Part shown: in pieces, positions 1-7,315 of the stretch
Position numbering within the stretch: the stretch's first letter is position 1
How the letters are laid out: every line of letters starts with the position of its first letter
Assembly: GCA_020847535.1 (NCBI GenBank)
Contig: JADLBU010000050.1
Span: 1-64,000 of the forward strand
Origin: Phycisphaerales bacterium
GTDB lineage: Bacteria > Planctomycetota > Phycisphaerae > Phycisphaerales > UBA1924
Direction: 5' to 3'
Length of the DNA stretch: 64,000 nucleotides
Translations under genes and position numbers: made by a program
Notes under the pieces: generated by a model
The model's input: the letters and a program-made list of their open reading frames with translations, nothing else
Databases searched by the model: none
Told to the model about the DNA's origin: nothing

Positions 1-41
1 TCGTCCTCCGTCAGCGTCAAGTTGGCCATCGGTCTGCCCAT
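1..41 (-). CDS. Start of a gene running off the left edge, possibly an IS630-type transposase
   Basis: Only the first 13 codons are in the window (MGRPMANLTLTED). A strong ribosome binding site (AAAGGAGG on the minus strand, complement of positions 47-54) lies five bases before the ATG, so a real start is likely. The N-terminus resembles IS630-family transposases, which often begin with a short basic stretch followed by LTLTxxE, but this is a guess from 13 residues. No inverted repeat could be assigned in the 150 bases between it and the fmdB-like gene. Confidence 0.35.
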   Translation of the reverse strand, partial: MGRPMANLTLTED

Positions 42-191
42 GCGAACCTCCTTTGTAGAGGAGATTCGCGCCCGGCGACAGACCGGTTGCGCCTTTGTTC
101 AAGTTCTTTTGACTCGGCCCACTAGGTTCTCACCTACGCCATCCGCGTGTAGGGGCTTCTTCTCAAATCTGATGTTGTCTACAGAGCAAGG

Positions 192-599
192 TCACTTCTT
201 GCCGCGAGCGGGCTTGGCGGGTGATGACTTGGGCGCCGGCATTGATGTGCTCGCGGAGTCGGACTTCTTTTGTTCGGGAGATTTGGAATCGGCCGACTTG
301 GATTCGGCGGGCTTGGGGTCGGTCGCCTTGGTTTCGGTGGACTTGGCGTCCTTGGTTGAGGTATCCGGCTTGTCTGTCGATGGCTTGTCGGCCTCGGCGG
401 CTTTCTTGTAGGAGTCGGAGCGGTAGTCTGTTTCGTAGAAGCCCGAGCCCTTGAACATGATCGCCGCGCCGGTGCCGATGAGGCGCTCGAGGGCGTTCTT
501 GCCGCACTCGGGGCACTTGCGCTTGGGGGCATCCTTCATTGACTGAAAGAGCTCGAACTCGTGGGAGCAGATGGTGCAGCGGTAGTCGTAGGTGGGCAT
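192..599 (-). CDS. FmdB-type zinc-ribbon protein
   Basis: A 135-aa protein. Residues 1-50 are an FmdB-like single zinc ribbon: it opens MPTYDYRC and has the cysteine pairs C8/C11 and C29/C32. FmdB proteins are small putative regulatory zinc proteins of unclear function. Residues 70-135 are a low-complexity Lys/Ser/Asp/Pro tail, probably disordered. I start at the ATG of MPTYDYRC rather than an in-frame ATG seven codons upstream, because the upstream codons fall in an intergenic heptamer repeat and the family begins at this residue. It is the last gene of the grpE/dnaJ/groEL direction, 35 bases after grpE; almost all of that gap is the repeat. Confidence 0.85.
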   Translation of the reverse strand: MPTYDYRCTICSHEFELFQSMKDAPKRKCPECGKNALERLIGTGAAIMFKGSGFYETDYRSDSYKKAAEADKPSTDKPDTSTKDAKSTETKATDPKPAESKSADSKSPEQKKSDSASTSMPAPKSSPAKPARGKK

Positions 600-604
600 G
601 GGTG

Positions 605-630
605 AGAAGGCACTGGGCACTGGTGGAAAG
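605..630. repeat. Heptamer array (GGCACTG family), copy 1
   Basis: Reads AGAAGGCACTGGGCACTGG then TGGAAAG. It is two GGCACTG heptamers between an AGAA edge and a GTGGAAAG edge. The same edges recur at 2506, 2811 (inverted), 5709 and 46814. It fills the gap between grpE and the FmdB-like gene. Confidence 0.8.
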
Positions 631-634
631 ACAG

Positions 635-1168
635 TCAGCTTGGTTTGACGGCGACCATGGCGGGGCGGACGATGCGGCTCTGTGGGGGGCCGCCGGGGAG
701 GGTGGTGGACAAGGTGTAGCCGGGCTGGAGGGTGGTGACGATGTGGCCGGGGGCGACATCGTCGGCATCCTGCTGGACGACGGCCTGGTGGATGTTGGGA
801 TCGAAGGGTTCATCGCGGGCGGGGCTGATGACGCCGACGCCGTGGGATTGCAGGACGCGGAGGAGCTCCTCGCGGATGACCTGGACTCCCTTGATGACCT
901 GGTCGGCCGAGGCGGCGGAGGTGTCGACGTTGAGCGCGAGGTCGAAGTTGTCGAGGACGCCCAGGAGGCTGTGGACGACCTGGGACTTGCCTTGCGATTT
1001 GGCTTCCTGCTCGTTGAGCATGGATCGGCGCTGGTAGTTCTGGAAGTCGGCGAGCGAGCGGAGGTAGCGGGACTGGGCCTCGGCGAACTGCTGCTCGAGC
1101 TCGGCGGCGCGCTGGGTGAGCTGCTCGAGGGTGGGGGAGGTGTCGGGGGTTGTGGAGTCGGTGGTCAT
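635..1168 (-). CDS. grpE: GrpE, nucleotide exchange factor of DnaK
   Basis: A 177-aa GrpE, within the normal size range. Residues 15-50 form the long coiled coil, running into the family block around RSLADFQNYQRRS. The C-terminal beta domain holds FDPNIHQAV and the closing RIVRPAMVAV. GrpE dimers release ADP from DnaK in the cytoplasm. It follows dnaJ (160-base gap, no other gene seen) and precedes the FmdB-like gene on the same strand. dnaK itself is not in the window. No CIRCE operator was seen. Confidence 0.95.
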   Translation of the reverse strand: MTTDSTTPDTSPTLEQLTQRAAELEQQFAEAQSRYLRSLADFQNYQRRSMLNEQEAKSQGKSQVVHSLLGVLDNFDLALNVDTSAASADQVIKGVQVIREELLRVLQSHGVGVISPARDEPFDPNIHQAVVQQDADDVAPGHIVTTLQPGYTLSTTLPGGPPQSRIVRPAMVAVKPS

Positions 1169-1328
1169 TGCGTCGGGAGGTTGTGAACGGATGAACCTTG
1201 TGCTTCAGACAGGATATCAGGCGAAGGAACGATACTGGAATGGGGATGGGTGTGTTACGTGAAGGGTGGGTGAGGGATCGGGTGAATGAGAGCCAAGACC
1301 GGCTGCTTGCGCAGATCGGCTCTGTCGG

Positions 1329-2498
1329 CTAACTTGCGAACAGATCGCTGATTTTTTTCCAGAAGCTCTGGTTCTCGGGGAGGACGGCCTGGTCTTCGGT
1401 TTCGGCGAACTCGCGGAGGAGTTTTTCCTGCTTGGCGGTCATCTTCTTGGGGATCTCGATCTTGACGATGACGTGGAGGTGTCCGCGGCGTGAGGAGCGG
1501 AGGTTGGGGAGGCCCTGGTCATCGATCTTGTAGATGTTGCCGTGCTGGGTGCCGCGGGTGATGGTGAGGTCGTGGCGACCATCGAGGGTGGGGACCTGGA
1601 GCTTGGCGCCCAGGGCGGCCTGGGTAAAGGTGATGGGCATCTCCATGATGAGATGGTCCCCTTCGCGCTTGTAGAAGTCGTGCTCGGCGACCCGGACGAC
1701 GACGTGGAGGTCTCCGCGAGCGCCGAGGCCGGAGGGACTGGCCTCGGGGGGCGGCGGCTCGCCTTCGCCTTGAACGCGAACGGCTTGGCCATCCTGGATG
1801 CCGGGTGGGATCTTGACGGAGAGCTTGCGGGGCTTGGGGATGCGGCCCTTGCCGCGGCAGTCGGGGCAGTGGTCCTTGATGATGGTGCCTCTGCCGCCGC
1901 AGTGCGGGCAGGCGGTGACCATGCGGAACATGCCACCCAGGCCGGTCTGTTGTACCTTGCCTTGGCCGCCGCAGGTGTTGCACTTGATGGGCTTGGAGCC
2001 GGGCTTGGCGCCGGTGCCGGTGCAGGTTTCGCAGATGTCGAGGCGCGTGAACTCGACATCGTGCTCGCAGCCGATGAGAACCTCGTTGAGCGTGATCTCT
2101 ACTTCGGTTTCGAGGTCGTAGCCGCGGGCCTGACCACCGCGACCACCTCGGCCCTGTCCGCGTCCGCCGAAGCCGCCGCCCCCACCCCCACCGAAGATGT
2201 CGTTGAACATCGAGAAGATGTCCGAGACATCCATCCGCGAGAAGTCGTGGGTGGCCGGTCCGCCGCGGCCGCGGAGGCCGTCGTGGCCGTACTGGTCGTA
2301 GATCTTGCGTTTGGAATCGTCGGAGAGGACTTCGTAGGCCTCAGCGCACTCCTTGAATTTGGCTTCGGCGTCGGCATCCCCGGGGTTGCGGTCGGGGTGG
2401 TACTTCATCGCGAGCCGGCGATAGGAGCGCTTGACCTCCTCGCCGTCGGCGGTTTTGTCGATGGAGAGGATTTCGTAGTAGTCGCGGGTGGTGGGCAT
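1329..2498 (-). CDS. dnaJ: DnaJ, Hsp40 co-chaperone
   Basis: A full type I DnaJ of 389 aa. The J domain is at residues 5-70 with HPD at 34-36. A Gly/Phe-rich linker follows (about 85-125). The zinc domain (about 150-220) has four CxxCxGxG-type motifs: CETCTGTG, CNTCGGQG, CPHCGGRG and CPDCRGKG. The C-terminal substrate-binding and dimer domains complete it. The start is the ATG of MPTTRDYYEI; an upstream in-frame ATG lies beyond a heptamer repeat and would add non-family residues. No clear Shine-Dalgarno is visible because the repeat at 2506-2545 occupies the position. It presents unfolded clients to DnaK and stimulates its ATPase. Confidence 0.96.
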   Translation of the reverse strand: MPTTRDYYEILSIDKTADGEEVKRSYRRLAMKYHPDRNPGDADAEAKFKECAEAYEVLSDDSKRKIYDQYGHDGLRGRGGPATHDFSRMDVSDIFSMFNDIFGGGGGGGFGGRGQGRGGRGGQARGYDLETEVEITLNEVLIGCEHDVEFTRLDICETCTGTGAKPGSKPIKCNTCGGQGKVQQTGLGGMFRMVTACPHCGGRGTIIKDHCPDCRGKGRIPKPRKLSVKIPPGIQDGQAVRVQGEGEPPPPEASPSGLGARGDLHVVVRVAEHDFYKREGDHLIMEMPITFTQAALGAKLQVPTLDGRHDLTITRGTQHGNIYKIDDQGLPNLRSSRRGHLHVIVKIEIPKKMTAKQEKLLREFAETEDQAVLPENQSFWKKISDLFAS

Positions 2499-2505
2499 GG
2501 GGATC

Positions 2506-2545
2506 AGAAGGCACTGGGGACTGGGCACTGGGCACTGGTGGAAAG
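2506..2545. repeat. Heptamer array (GGCACTG family), copy 2
   Basis: Four heptamers (GGCACTG, GGGACTG, GGCACTG, GGCACTG) between AGAA and GTGGAAAG edges. It begins 8 bases from the dnaJ start codon, so it forms most of the proximal dnaJ leader. Confidence 0.85.
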
Positions 2546-2654
2546 CCATGCACGGGTTGTGCTCTCACAAGGGCTCAGAACTGGATGGCAAGTGCCTTCT
2601 TGCAAGTCGAGCCCACGGGCTTTCGCTCGGGGGCTCGGGAGTTTCTGGGGGTTC

Positions 2655-2752
2655 CTAAGAGACTGTTTCAGAACCCTACCCCATCTCGTGGCACAGGCAT
2701 CCTGCCTGTGTTCTACCGCTCTGGTACGAAGTTCTGAAACAGTCTCTAAGAG
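2655..2752. mobile_element. 98-bp MITE/REPIN-like element with 17-bp perfect inverted repeats
   Basis: The arms AGAGACTGTTTCAGAAC (2658-2674) and GTTCTGAAACAGTCTCT (2731-2747) are exact reverse complements. CTAAGAG at 2655-2661 recurs at 2746-2752 and could be a target duplication. The interior (2674-2711) holds a block that recurs inverted at 12031-12068, including the small palindrome CACAGGC...GCCTGTG. No coding capacity is present, so any movement would need a transposase elsewhere. Confidence 0.65.
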
Positions 2753-2810
2753 CCGCTTCCTTACGGTCGCGGTGCTGAAGGTTGCTGGGGTGGGGCGCGG
2801 GGGTCTTGGT

Positions 2811-2848
2811 TTTCACCAGTGCCGAGTGCCCGATGCCCAGTGCCTTCT
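2811..2848. repeat. Heptamer array (GGCACTG family), copy 3, inverted
   Basis: Opposite orientation to the copies on either side: it starts TTTCACCAGTGCC and ends CCAGTGCCTTCT, with variant heptamers between (AGTGCCC, GATGCCC). It lies 32 bases downstream of the groEL1 stop codon. Confidence 0.8.
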
Positions 2849-2880
2849 GTTGCTTGCCCGAGCTTGCGCTCGGGGCTCCC

Positions 2881-4497
2881 TTAAGACACTGCGCCGACTT
2901 CGGACTTGGTGTCTTCCTTGAGTTCGGTGATGATGACATCGGTGGTGAGCATCAGGCCGGCGACGCTGGCGGCGTTGATGAGGGCGGTCTTGGCGACCAG
3001 GGCGGGGTCGATGATGCCCATCTTGACGATGTCGCCGTACTCGTTGGTGGCGGCGTTGAAGCCGAAGGTGCTGGACTTGTTTTCCTTGATCTTCTCGACG
3101 ACGAGGTCGCCGTCGTGTCCGGCGTTGTCGGCGATCTGCATCACGCAGGACTCGACGGCCTTGGCGACGATGTCGAAGCCCTGCTTCTCATCGCCCTTGG
3201 CCTTCTTCTGCGCGGCGAAGATGGCATCCTGGGTGCGGAGGAGGGCGACGCCTCCGCCGGGGACGTAGCCTTCCTTGGCGGCGGCGCGGGTGGCGTGGAG
3301 GGCATCATCGACGAGGTCCTTGGTGGACTTCATCTCGATCTCGGTGGCGCCGCCGACCTGGATCATCGCGACGCCGCTGGTGAGCTTGGCGAGCCGCTCC
3401 ATGAGCTTCTCGCGGTCGTAGTCGCTGGTGGACTTCTCCCACTGGCTCTTGATCTGCTCAGCGCGGGCGGTGATGTCGGCCTTCTTGCCGGCGCCCTCGA
3501 TGATGGTGGTGTCGTCCTTGGTGACGATGAGCTTCTTGGCGCGGCCGAGCTCGGCGATCTCGATGGATTCGAGGGAGCGGCCGAGGTCTTCGGCGAAGTA
3601 GGTGCCGGCGGTGAGTGAGGCGATGTCGCCGAGCATGGCCTTGCGGCGATCCCCGAAGCCGGGGGCCTTGACAGCGCAGATCTTGAGCGTGCCGCGGAGG
3701 CGGTTGACGACGAGGGTGGCGAGCGCTTCGTTCTCGACTTCCTCGGCGATGATGAGGAAGGGCTTGCCGGTGACGACGACCTTGTTGAGGAGGGGGAGGA
3801 GGTCGACGAGATTGGAGATCTTCTTCTCGTAGATGAGGATGTAGGCATCCTCGAAGACGCACTCGGCGGTCTTGGGATCGGTCATGAAGTAGGGTGAGAG
3901 GTAGCCCTTGTCGAACTGCATGCCCTCGACGTACTCGAGGGTGGTCTCGGCGGTCTTGCCGTCTTCGACCTCGACGACGCCGTCGGCGCCGACCTTGGAG
4001 ATCGCCTCGGCGATCAGCTCACCGACGTTGTCGTTGTGATTGGCGGAGACGGTGGCGATCTTCTTGTAGTCGTCGCGTCCCTTGCACTTGGTGGCCATGG
4101 CGTCGATGGCCTCGGCGGCGGCGTTGGCGGCGGCGTTGATGCCGCGCTGGAGCTGGACGGGGTTGGCGCCTGCGGCGACGTGCTTGAGGCCCTGGGTGAA
4201 GATCGCCTGGGCAAGCACGGTGGCGGCGGTGGTGCCATCGCCGGCCTTGTCGGCGGTCTTCTTGGCGACCTCGTTGACCATCTTGGCGCCCATGGACTGG
4301 AAGGGCTCGGGGAGGGAGATCTCCTTGGCGACCGAGACGCCGTCCTTGGTGATGTGGGGGTTGCCGTAGGACTTCTCGATGACGACGTGGCGGCCCGAAG
4401 GTCCCATCGTGCACTTCACGGCGTCAGCCAAACGATCGACGCCCTTTTTCATCTCGATGAGGGCCGCATCGTTGAACATCAATTGCTTCGTCGACAT
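2881..4497 (-). CDS. groEL1: GroEL1 chaperonin, without a GGM tail
   Basis: A 538-aa chaperonin close to the usual length. The ATP-binding region is intact: [17 protein letters not shown] near residue 30, the catalytic DGTT motif at about 86-89, and the later GGGVALL block. It ends in KSEVGAVS and lacks the Gly-Gly-Met tail that normally fills the cavity of housekeeping GroELs. I start at MSTKQLMF; the next ATG upstream would add residues encoded by the spacer repeat. It follows groES on the same strand with a 129-base, repeat-filled gap, so it is the groES-linked copy. A second GroEL with a GGM tail is encoded at 7315-9072, so the two probably differ in clients or conditions. Confidence 0.95.
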   Translation of the reverse strand: MSTKQLMFNDAALIEMKKGVDRLADAVKCTMGPSGRHVVIEKSYGNPHITKDGVSVAKEISLPEPFQSMGAKMVNEVAKKTADKAGDGTTAATVLAQAIFTQGLKHVAAGANPVQLQRGINAAANAAAEAIDAMATKCKGRDDYKKIATVSANHNDNVGELIAEAISKVGADGVVEVEDGKTAETTLEYVEGMQFDKGYLSPYFMTDPKTAECVFEDAYILIYEKKISNLVDLLPLLNKVVVTGKPFLIIAEEVENEALATLVVNRLRGTLKICAVKAPGFGDRRKAMLGDIASLTAGTYFAEDLGRSLESIEIAELGRAKKLIVTKDDTTIIEGAGKKADITARAEQIKSQWEKSTSDYDREKLMERLAKLTSGVAMIQVGGATEIEMKSTKDLVDDALHATRAAAKEGYVPGGGVALLRTQDAIFAAQKKAKGDEKQGFDIVAKAVESCVMQIADNAGHDGDLVVEKIKENKSSTFGFNAATNEYGDIVKMGIIDPALVAKTALINAASVAGLMLTTDVIITELKEDTKSEVGAVS

Positions 4498-4513
4498 AGG
4501 TTCGAACCTCGAA

Positions 4514-4622
4514 AAAGGGCCACATCGCCAAAGGGCCAAAGGGCCAAATCGGAATCGGAATCTCAGAAACGCGGCCTCATGGCTTCATCTGGCCATGTGG
4601 CAATGTGGCCCTGTGGCCATTT
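4514..4622. repeat. Octamer-type arrays in the groES-groEL1 spacer
   Basis: Left array (4514-4547): GGGCCACATCGCC then AAAGGGCC twice. Right array (about 4591-4622): repeated (C)CATGTGG / CAATGTGG / CCCTGTGG units. Read on opposite strands the two arrays resemble each other (GGCCACA...GCC), so the spacer transcript could fold into a long imperfect hairpin between groES and groEL1. Confidence 0.6.
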
Positions 4623-4626
4623 CAAC

Positions 4627-4917
4627 TCAGCCTTCGACAACACCCAGCAGCTCGGTCTCACGGAGGATCAGGTGCTTGACGCCCTTGATCTCGACTTCGG
4701 TGCCGGCGTATTTGCCGTAGACGACGGTGTCGCCGTTGCGGACGGACATCTGGGCGCGCTTGCCGTTTTCGAGGAGCTTGCCGGGGCCGGTGGCGATCAC
4801 GGTGCCGCGGACGGGCTTCTCCTTGGCGGTCTCGGGCAGGTAGATGCCGGAGGCGGTTTTGGTTTCGGCCTGGGTGGGCTTGACGAGGACGCGATCTTCA
4901 AGAGGCTTGACGGACAT
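4627..4917 (-). CDS. groES: GroES co-chaperonin
   Basis: A 96-aa GroES of normal size. It begins MSVKPLEDRVLV, carries the mobile-loop region TKTASGIYLPETAKEKP (about 19-35), and has the closing GVKHLILRETELLGV. The start is chosen at MSVKPLEDR; GGAG lies 8-11 bases upstream. An in-frame ATG 12 codons earlier would add non-family sequence. GroES caps the GroEL ring. It is the first gene of the groES-groEL1 pair. No CIRCE-type inverted repeat is present in the 88 bases before it. Confidence 0.96.
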   Translation of the reverse strand: MSVKPLEDRVLVKPTQAETKTASGIYLPETAKEKPVRGTVIATGPGKLLENGKRAQMSVRNGDTVVYGKYAGTEVEIKGVKHLILRETELLGVVEG

Positions 4918-5005
4918 TTTGAAATCTCCAAATCTCAAATGGGCAAAACTCACATGTGTTCGATGAGGCGAAGGGGTGTTGCGGATCCCTATCTCCGATG
5001 AGGTA

Positions 5006-5707
5006 TCACGGTTCGGGGGGGGCGGGTTGCTGGAGTTTGTCTGCGGTTGAAAGCGGGGGTGTCTTCTTGGCGAGCTTGTGGTTGAGGAACTCGATGCCGA
5101 TGGGGAGGACGCTGACGATGATGATGCCGACGACGACGGCCTCGAAGTTTTCCTTGACCCAGGTGATGTTGCCGAAGAACCACCCAGCGCCGACGCAGAT
5201 GCCGACCCACAGGATCGCGCCGATGACGTTGTAGACGGCGAACCGGGAGTAGTTCATCACGCCCGCACCGGCGACGAAGGGGACGAAGGTGCGGACGATG
5301 GGGACGAAGCGGCCGAGGATGATCGCCTTTCCGCCGTACTTCTCGAAGAAGGCGCTGGCGCGGTCGAGGTGCTTGCGGTTGATGAGCGAAGCCAGCCCGG
5401 TGGTGGCTTCGCCGCGGAAGATTTTGGGTCCGATGTACTTGCCGATGGAGTAGTTGACGGCATCCCCGAGGACGCCGGCGAAGATGAGGAGGGCTGAGAT
5501 CGCCCAGACGTTCATGGAGCCGCGTGCGGCGAGCGCCCCGACGGTGAAGAGGAGCGAATCACCCGGGAGGAAGGGGAGGATGACCAGTCCGGTCTCGGCG
5601 AAGATGATCACGAACAGGAGCGCGTAGACCCAGACCCCGTGCGCCTGGATGAATCCATCGAGGAACCCGGGGAGGTCTTTGAAGAGATGGATGAAGTCTT
5701 CAATCAT
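5006..5707 (-). CDS. DedA/SNARE-associated family membrane protein
   Basis: A 233-aa polytopic inner-membrane protein. The DedA core is visible: FAETGLVILPFLPGDSLLF (about 35-55), the amphipathic GDAVNYSIGKYIG block, then EKYGGKAIILGRFVPIVRTFVPFVAGAG with the essential-type Arg residues, and two more hydrophobic spans. DedA proteins are undecaprenyl-phosphate or phospholipid flippases needed for envelope homeostasis; the substrate here cannot be told. It starts at MIEDFIHLF. A heptamer repeat directly precedes the ATG and no Shine-Dalgarno is visible. It sits between groES and an accessory islet, on the same strand. Confidence 0.9.
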   Translation of the reverse strand: MIEDFIHLFKDLPGFLDGFIQAHGVWVYALLFVIIFAETGLVILPFLPGDSLLFTVGALAARGSMNVWAISALLIFAGVLGDAVNYSIGKYIGPKIFRGEATTGLASLINRKHLDRASAFFEKYGGKAIILGRFVPIVRTFVPFVAGAGVMNYSRFAVYNVIGAILWVGICVGAGWFFGNITWVKENFEAVVVGIIIVSVLPIGIEFLNHKLAKKTPPLSTADKLQQPAPPEP

Positions 5708-5708
5708 C

Positions 5709-5792
5709 AGAAGGCACTGGGCATCTGGCACTGGGCATCTGGCACTGGGCACTGGTGAGGGAAGCATCAGAAGGCATCGGGCATCGGTGAGA
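5709..5792. repeat. Double heptamer array (GGCACTG/GGCATCT), copy 4
   Basis: A first array at 5709-5760 alternates GGCACTG and GGCATCT (six heptamers) and ends GTGAGGG. A second, shorter one at 5769-5792 (AGAAGGCATCGGGCATCGG then TGAG) follows. Together they fill the gap between the small ORF at 5796 and the dedA start at 5707. Confidence 0.85.
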
Positions 5793-5795
5793 AGA

Positions 5796-6014
5796 TCAGA
5801 CCTTGGGGCGGGCGCTGGAGCCGCCGGCGCCGCCTTGGGCCTTGGCGGGGGCGTGGAGGGTGTGGCCCTTGTCGGGCTTGTGGGCGGCGATGCTGTCCTG
5901 GTCGGATTTCTTGGCATCGGCGGGCGGGGCGTTGAGGTTGATGGTGCTCTTGGGCGGAGTAGGAGCGGCGTTGCCGGTGCCGGTGTTTTTGAAGAGGTCG
6001 GAGGGGCGGGGCAT
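5796..6014 (-). CDS. Small unknown protein, low complexity
   Basis: Predicted 72-aa protein, rich in Ala, Pro, Lys and Asp, with no membrane segment, cysteine or recognised domain; probably disordered. A GGAG lies about 10 bases before the ATG. It is downstream of the antitoxin-like gene (24-base gap) and just before the heptamer array that precedes dedA. I do not recognise it. It could be a non-conserved spurious frame; the reading-frame composition is plausible but not decisive. Confidence 0.45.
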   Translation of the reverse strand: MPRPSDLFKNTGTGNAAPTPPKSTINLNAPPADAKKSDQDSIAAHKPDKGHTLHAPAKAQGGAGGSSARPKV

Positions 6015-6038
6015 GGGGAGGGTCTCCGGATGGGCGGG

Positions 6039-6275
6039 TCAGGCGGTCTTTCGACGAGCCCGGGGTGTTGATTTGGTCTTCTGGATGGCGATGAACTGAC
6101 GAACTTTTTGAGCCAGTTCATTGGGAACTGGGATGAGCGTCATGTGGGAGTTCTCCCAGGCAGCATCCGCCTCGGCGATCGCGTCTTCCTCGGACTGGTT
6201 CTCGTAGTAGTCGAGGATCTTCTGGACCTTCTTGCGGTCGAGGCCTGGCGGGTACTTGTTGGGATCCCTTTTCAT
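6039..6275 (-). CDS. Antitoxin-like small protein, partner of the DUF4258-like gene
   Basis: A 78-aa protein beginning MKRDPNKYPPGLDRKKVQKI and continuing with DYYENQSEEDAIAEADAAWE. Short proteins with this KYPxGxDxxxVQxxxDxYENQ(S/T)EDxA layout are common beside small toxin-like genes, and the order here (11 bases after a DUF4258-like gene) fits a toxin-antitoxin pair. The role as antitoxin is inferred from context. The end is basic (TPRARRKTA). No DNA-binding fold is obvious by eye. Confidence 0.6.
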   Translation of the reverse strand: MKRDPNKYPPGLDRKKVQKILDYYENQSEEDAIAEADAAWENSHMTLIPVPNELAQKVRQFIAIQKTKSTPRARRKTA

Positions 6276-6286
6276 GGTGCTTGCCT

Positions 6287-6571
6287 TCAGCGGAAGCGTC
6301 TGCGGAGGCGGCGGCGATAGGCCTTGACTTCGTTTCCCTTGATGGGGTACGCGGTGATCACGAGCAGTTCATCCTCATCCTTGTCCAATCGGTACACCAC
6401 CTTGAGGTAGCGTCCGGCTCTGGTCTGGCCGTAGGCGGTGCGGGCACCGCTCCGGCTCTTGAAATCCTGTCCTGCGTTCTCCAGCACTTCCACACACTCG
6501 GTCGTTTCTATTCCGTGATTCTCCACGTGCGGGAGATCGGTGTCGGGGTCGATGTAGAAGGTGATACGCAT
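6287..6571 (-). CDS. DUF4258-like putative toxin
   Basis: A 94-aa protein. It fits the small DUF4258-type fold: an N-terminal strand MRITFYIDPDTD, HVENHGIETTECVEVLEN, then GQTRAGRYLKVVYRLDKDEDELLVITAYP and a very basic end (RRRLRRRFR). Members are often annotated as RelE/BrnT-like toxins, presumably ribonucleases; that activity is not shown by sequence alone. It starts one base after the stop codon of the HEPN gene and ends 11 bases before the antitoxin-like gene, so the three are probably cotranscribed. Confidence 0.6.
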   Translation of the reverse strand: MRITFYIDPDTDLPHVENHGIETTECVEVLENAGQDFKSRSGARTAYGQTRAGRYLKVVYRLDKDEDELLVITAYPIKGNEVKAYRRRLRRRFR

Positions 6572-7315
6572 TCACCGTTCCACCGATGACTGGGCGTCAT
6601 CACTAGCCTGCTGTACAGGCAATACTCGTCTGTCATCAAAAAGCCCGCGACGGAGAGTTCTACGGATTTCAGCATCGCTCAAGTCGCGTTCTTCAGTACG
6701 TATGCGCCGCCACCATGCACAGTCCTCAAGAGTGGCTAGGAGAGAATCCACACCGGTTCGCTCTGAAGCATCCGCAAGGCAAACCTCACCATGCACGTGG
6801 TTCCTGCCGATCCCCTCGGCAATCGAATTCAGCAGAGTGCAAACAGTTTGAATGTCTTGACACGAGATGGTTCCCAAGTTCGACCAATCTCGACTGAGCG
6901 TAGTTTGAAGGTCGTTGTGTACAATTCGCTTGTTACGGTGTGGCTCAAGCTTCTTGGCAATCCGCTTGAAGTCGTGAATCTGCTCTTTCAACCGTACTAG
7001 TTCGGGCCTATCGAGGTCGATCCCAAGTTCCGATACGGCGTAGTCGATGCAAAACTGCTTGTGATTGCCTCCATGCATCTCCGGTGGATCCGCGAGCCGT
7101 CGAATTCTCAAGATGGCCGCGTCCGGCAGGGTAGAGCACAAGAGGTCGAAAAACTGACCGGCAGGCAGCATCAATTGATATCGACGCTCGACCTCCTCCG
7201 AAGAAGAAGCCAGTCGTAGTTGTAGCGCGGCTTGGGCTAGGCGAATGGTGTGAAACACTTCGTGGAAGAATGTGTTCCACACAGCCTCTGTAGATGGAAT
7301 GGTCGCGGTGGCCAC
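6572..7315 (-). CDS. HEPN-domain protein (AbiU2-like), putative RNase
   Basis: A 247-aa, mostly helical protein. Residues 100-140 hold a HEPN-type motif R127-N128-X4-H133 (in EPHRNKRIVHND), the R-N-X4-H signature of HEPN ribonucleases. The rest, with a charged helix before it (LKEQIHDFKRIAKKLE), resembles the AbiU2 HEPN group found in abortive-infection and toxin systems. The start is GTG (7313-7315), overlapping the groEL2 stop by one base (TAGTG), which suggests translational coupling. Base composition is visibly less GC-rich than its neighbours, consistent with acquisition. It heads the islet that continues with the DUF4258-like pair. A role in defence or stress is inferred. Confidence 0.65.
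   Translation of the reverse strand: MATATIPSTEAVWNTFFHEVFHTIRLAQAALQLRLASSSEEVERRYQLMLPAGQFFDLLCSTLPDAAILRIRRLADPPEMHGGNHKQFCIDYAVSELGIDLDRPELVRLKEQIHDFKRIAKKLEPHRNKRIVHNDLQTTLSRDWSNLGTISCQDIQTVCTLLNSIAEGIGRNHVHGEVCLADASERTGVDSLLATLEDCAWWRRIRTEERDLSDAEIRRTLRRGLFDDRRVLPVQQASDDAQSSVER

Larger units (their letters stand above)
2499..2880. other. 382-base gap between groEL1 and dnaJ, packed with repeats
   Basis: No coding gene is supported here. From left to right it holds the heptamer array at 2506-2545, about 100 unremarkable bases, the MITE/REPIN-like unit at 2655-2752, and an inverted heptamer array at 2811-2848. The text CCCGAGC(C)NNNCGCTCGGG(G) occurs around 2620-2635 and again at 2857-2877, hinting at a further small hairpin repeat family. 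Confidence 0.7.

Noticed and set aside
1542..2921. Long open frame on the plus strand, antisense to dnaJ
   Set aside because: It is a Gly/Ala/Val/Asp-rich mirror of a GC-rich coding gene. dnaJ on the minus strand has every family motif, so this frame is a shadow.
4918..5005. CIRCE/HrcA operator before groES
   Set aside because: No TTAGCACTC-N9-GAGTGCTAA or near match is present; only short A/T-rich tandem-like text precedes the GGAG ribosome site.
605..5792. CRISPR array
   Set aside because: The repeats are 7 bases long without unique spacers of constant length and there are no cas genes; they are tandem heptamer arrays.
5006..6121. A much longer DedA protein starting at 6121
   Set aside because: The extra 138 codons are Pro/Arg/Ser-rich, cross the heptamer repeats and overlap two small genes. 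The DedA family starts close to the ATG at 5707.
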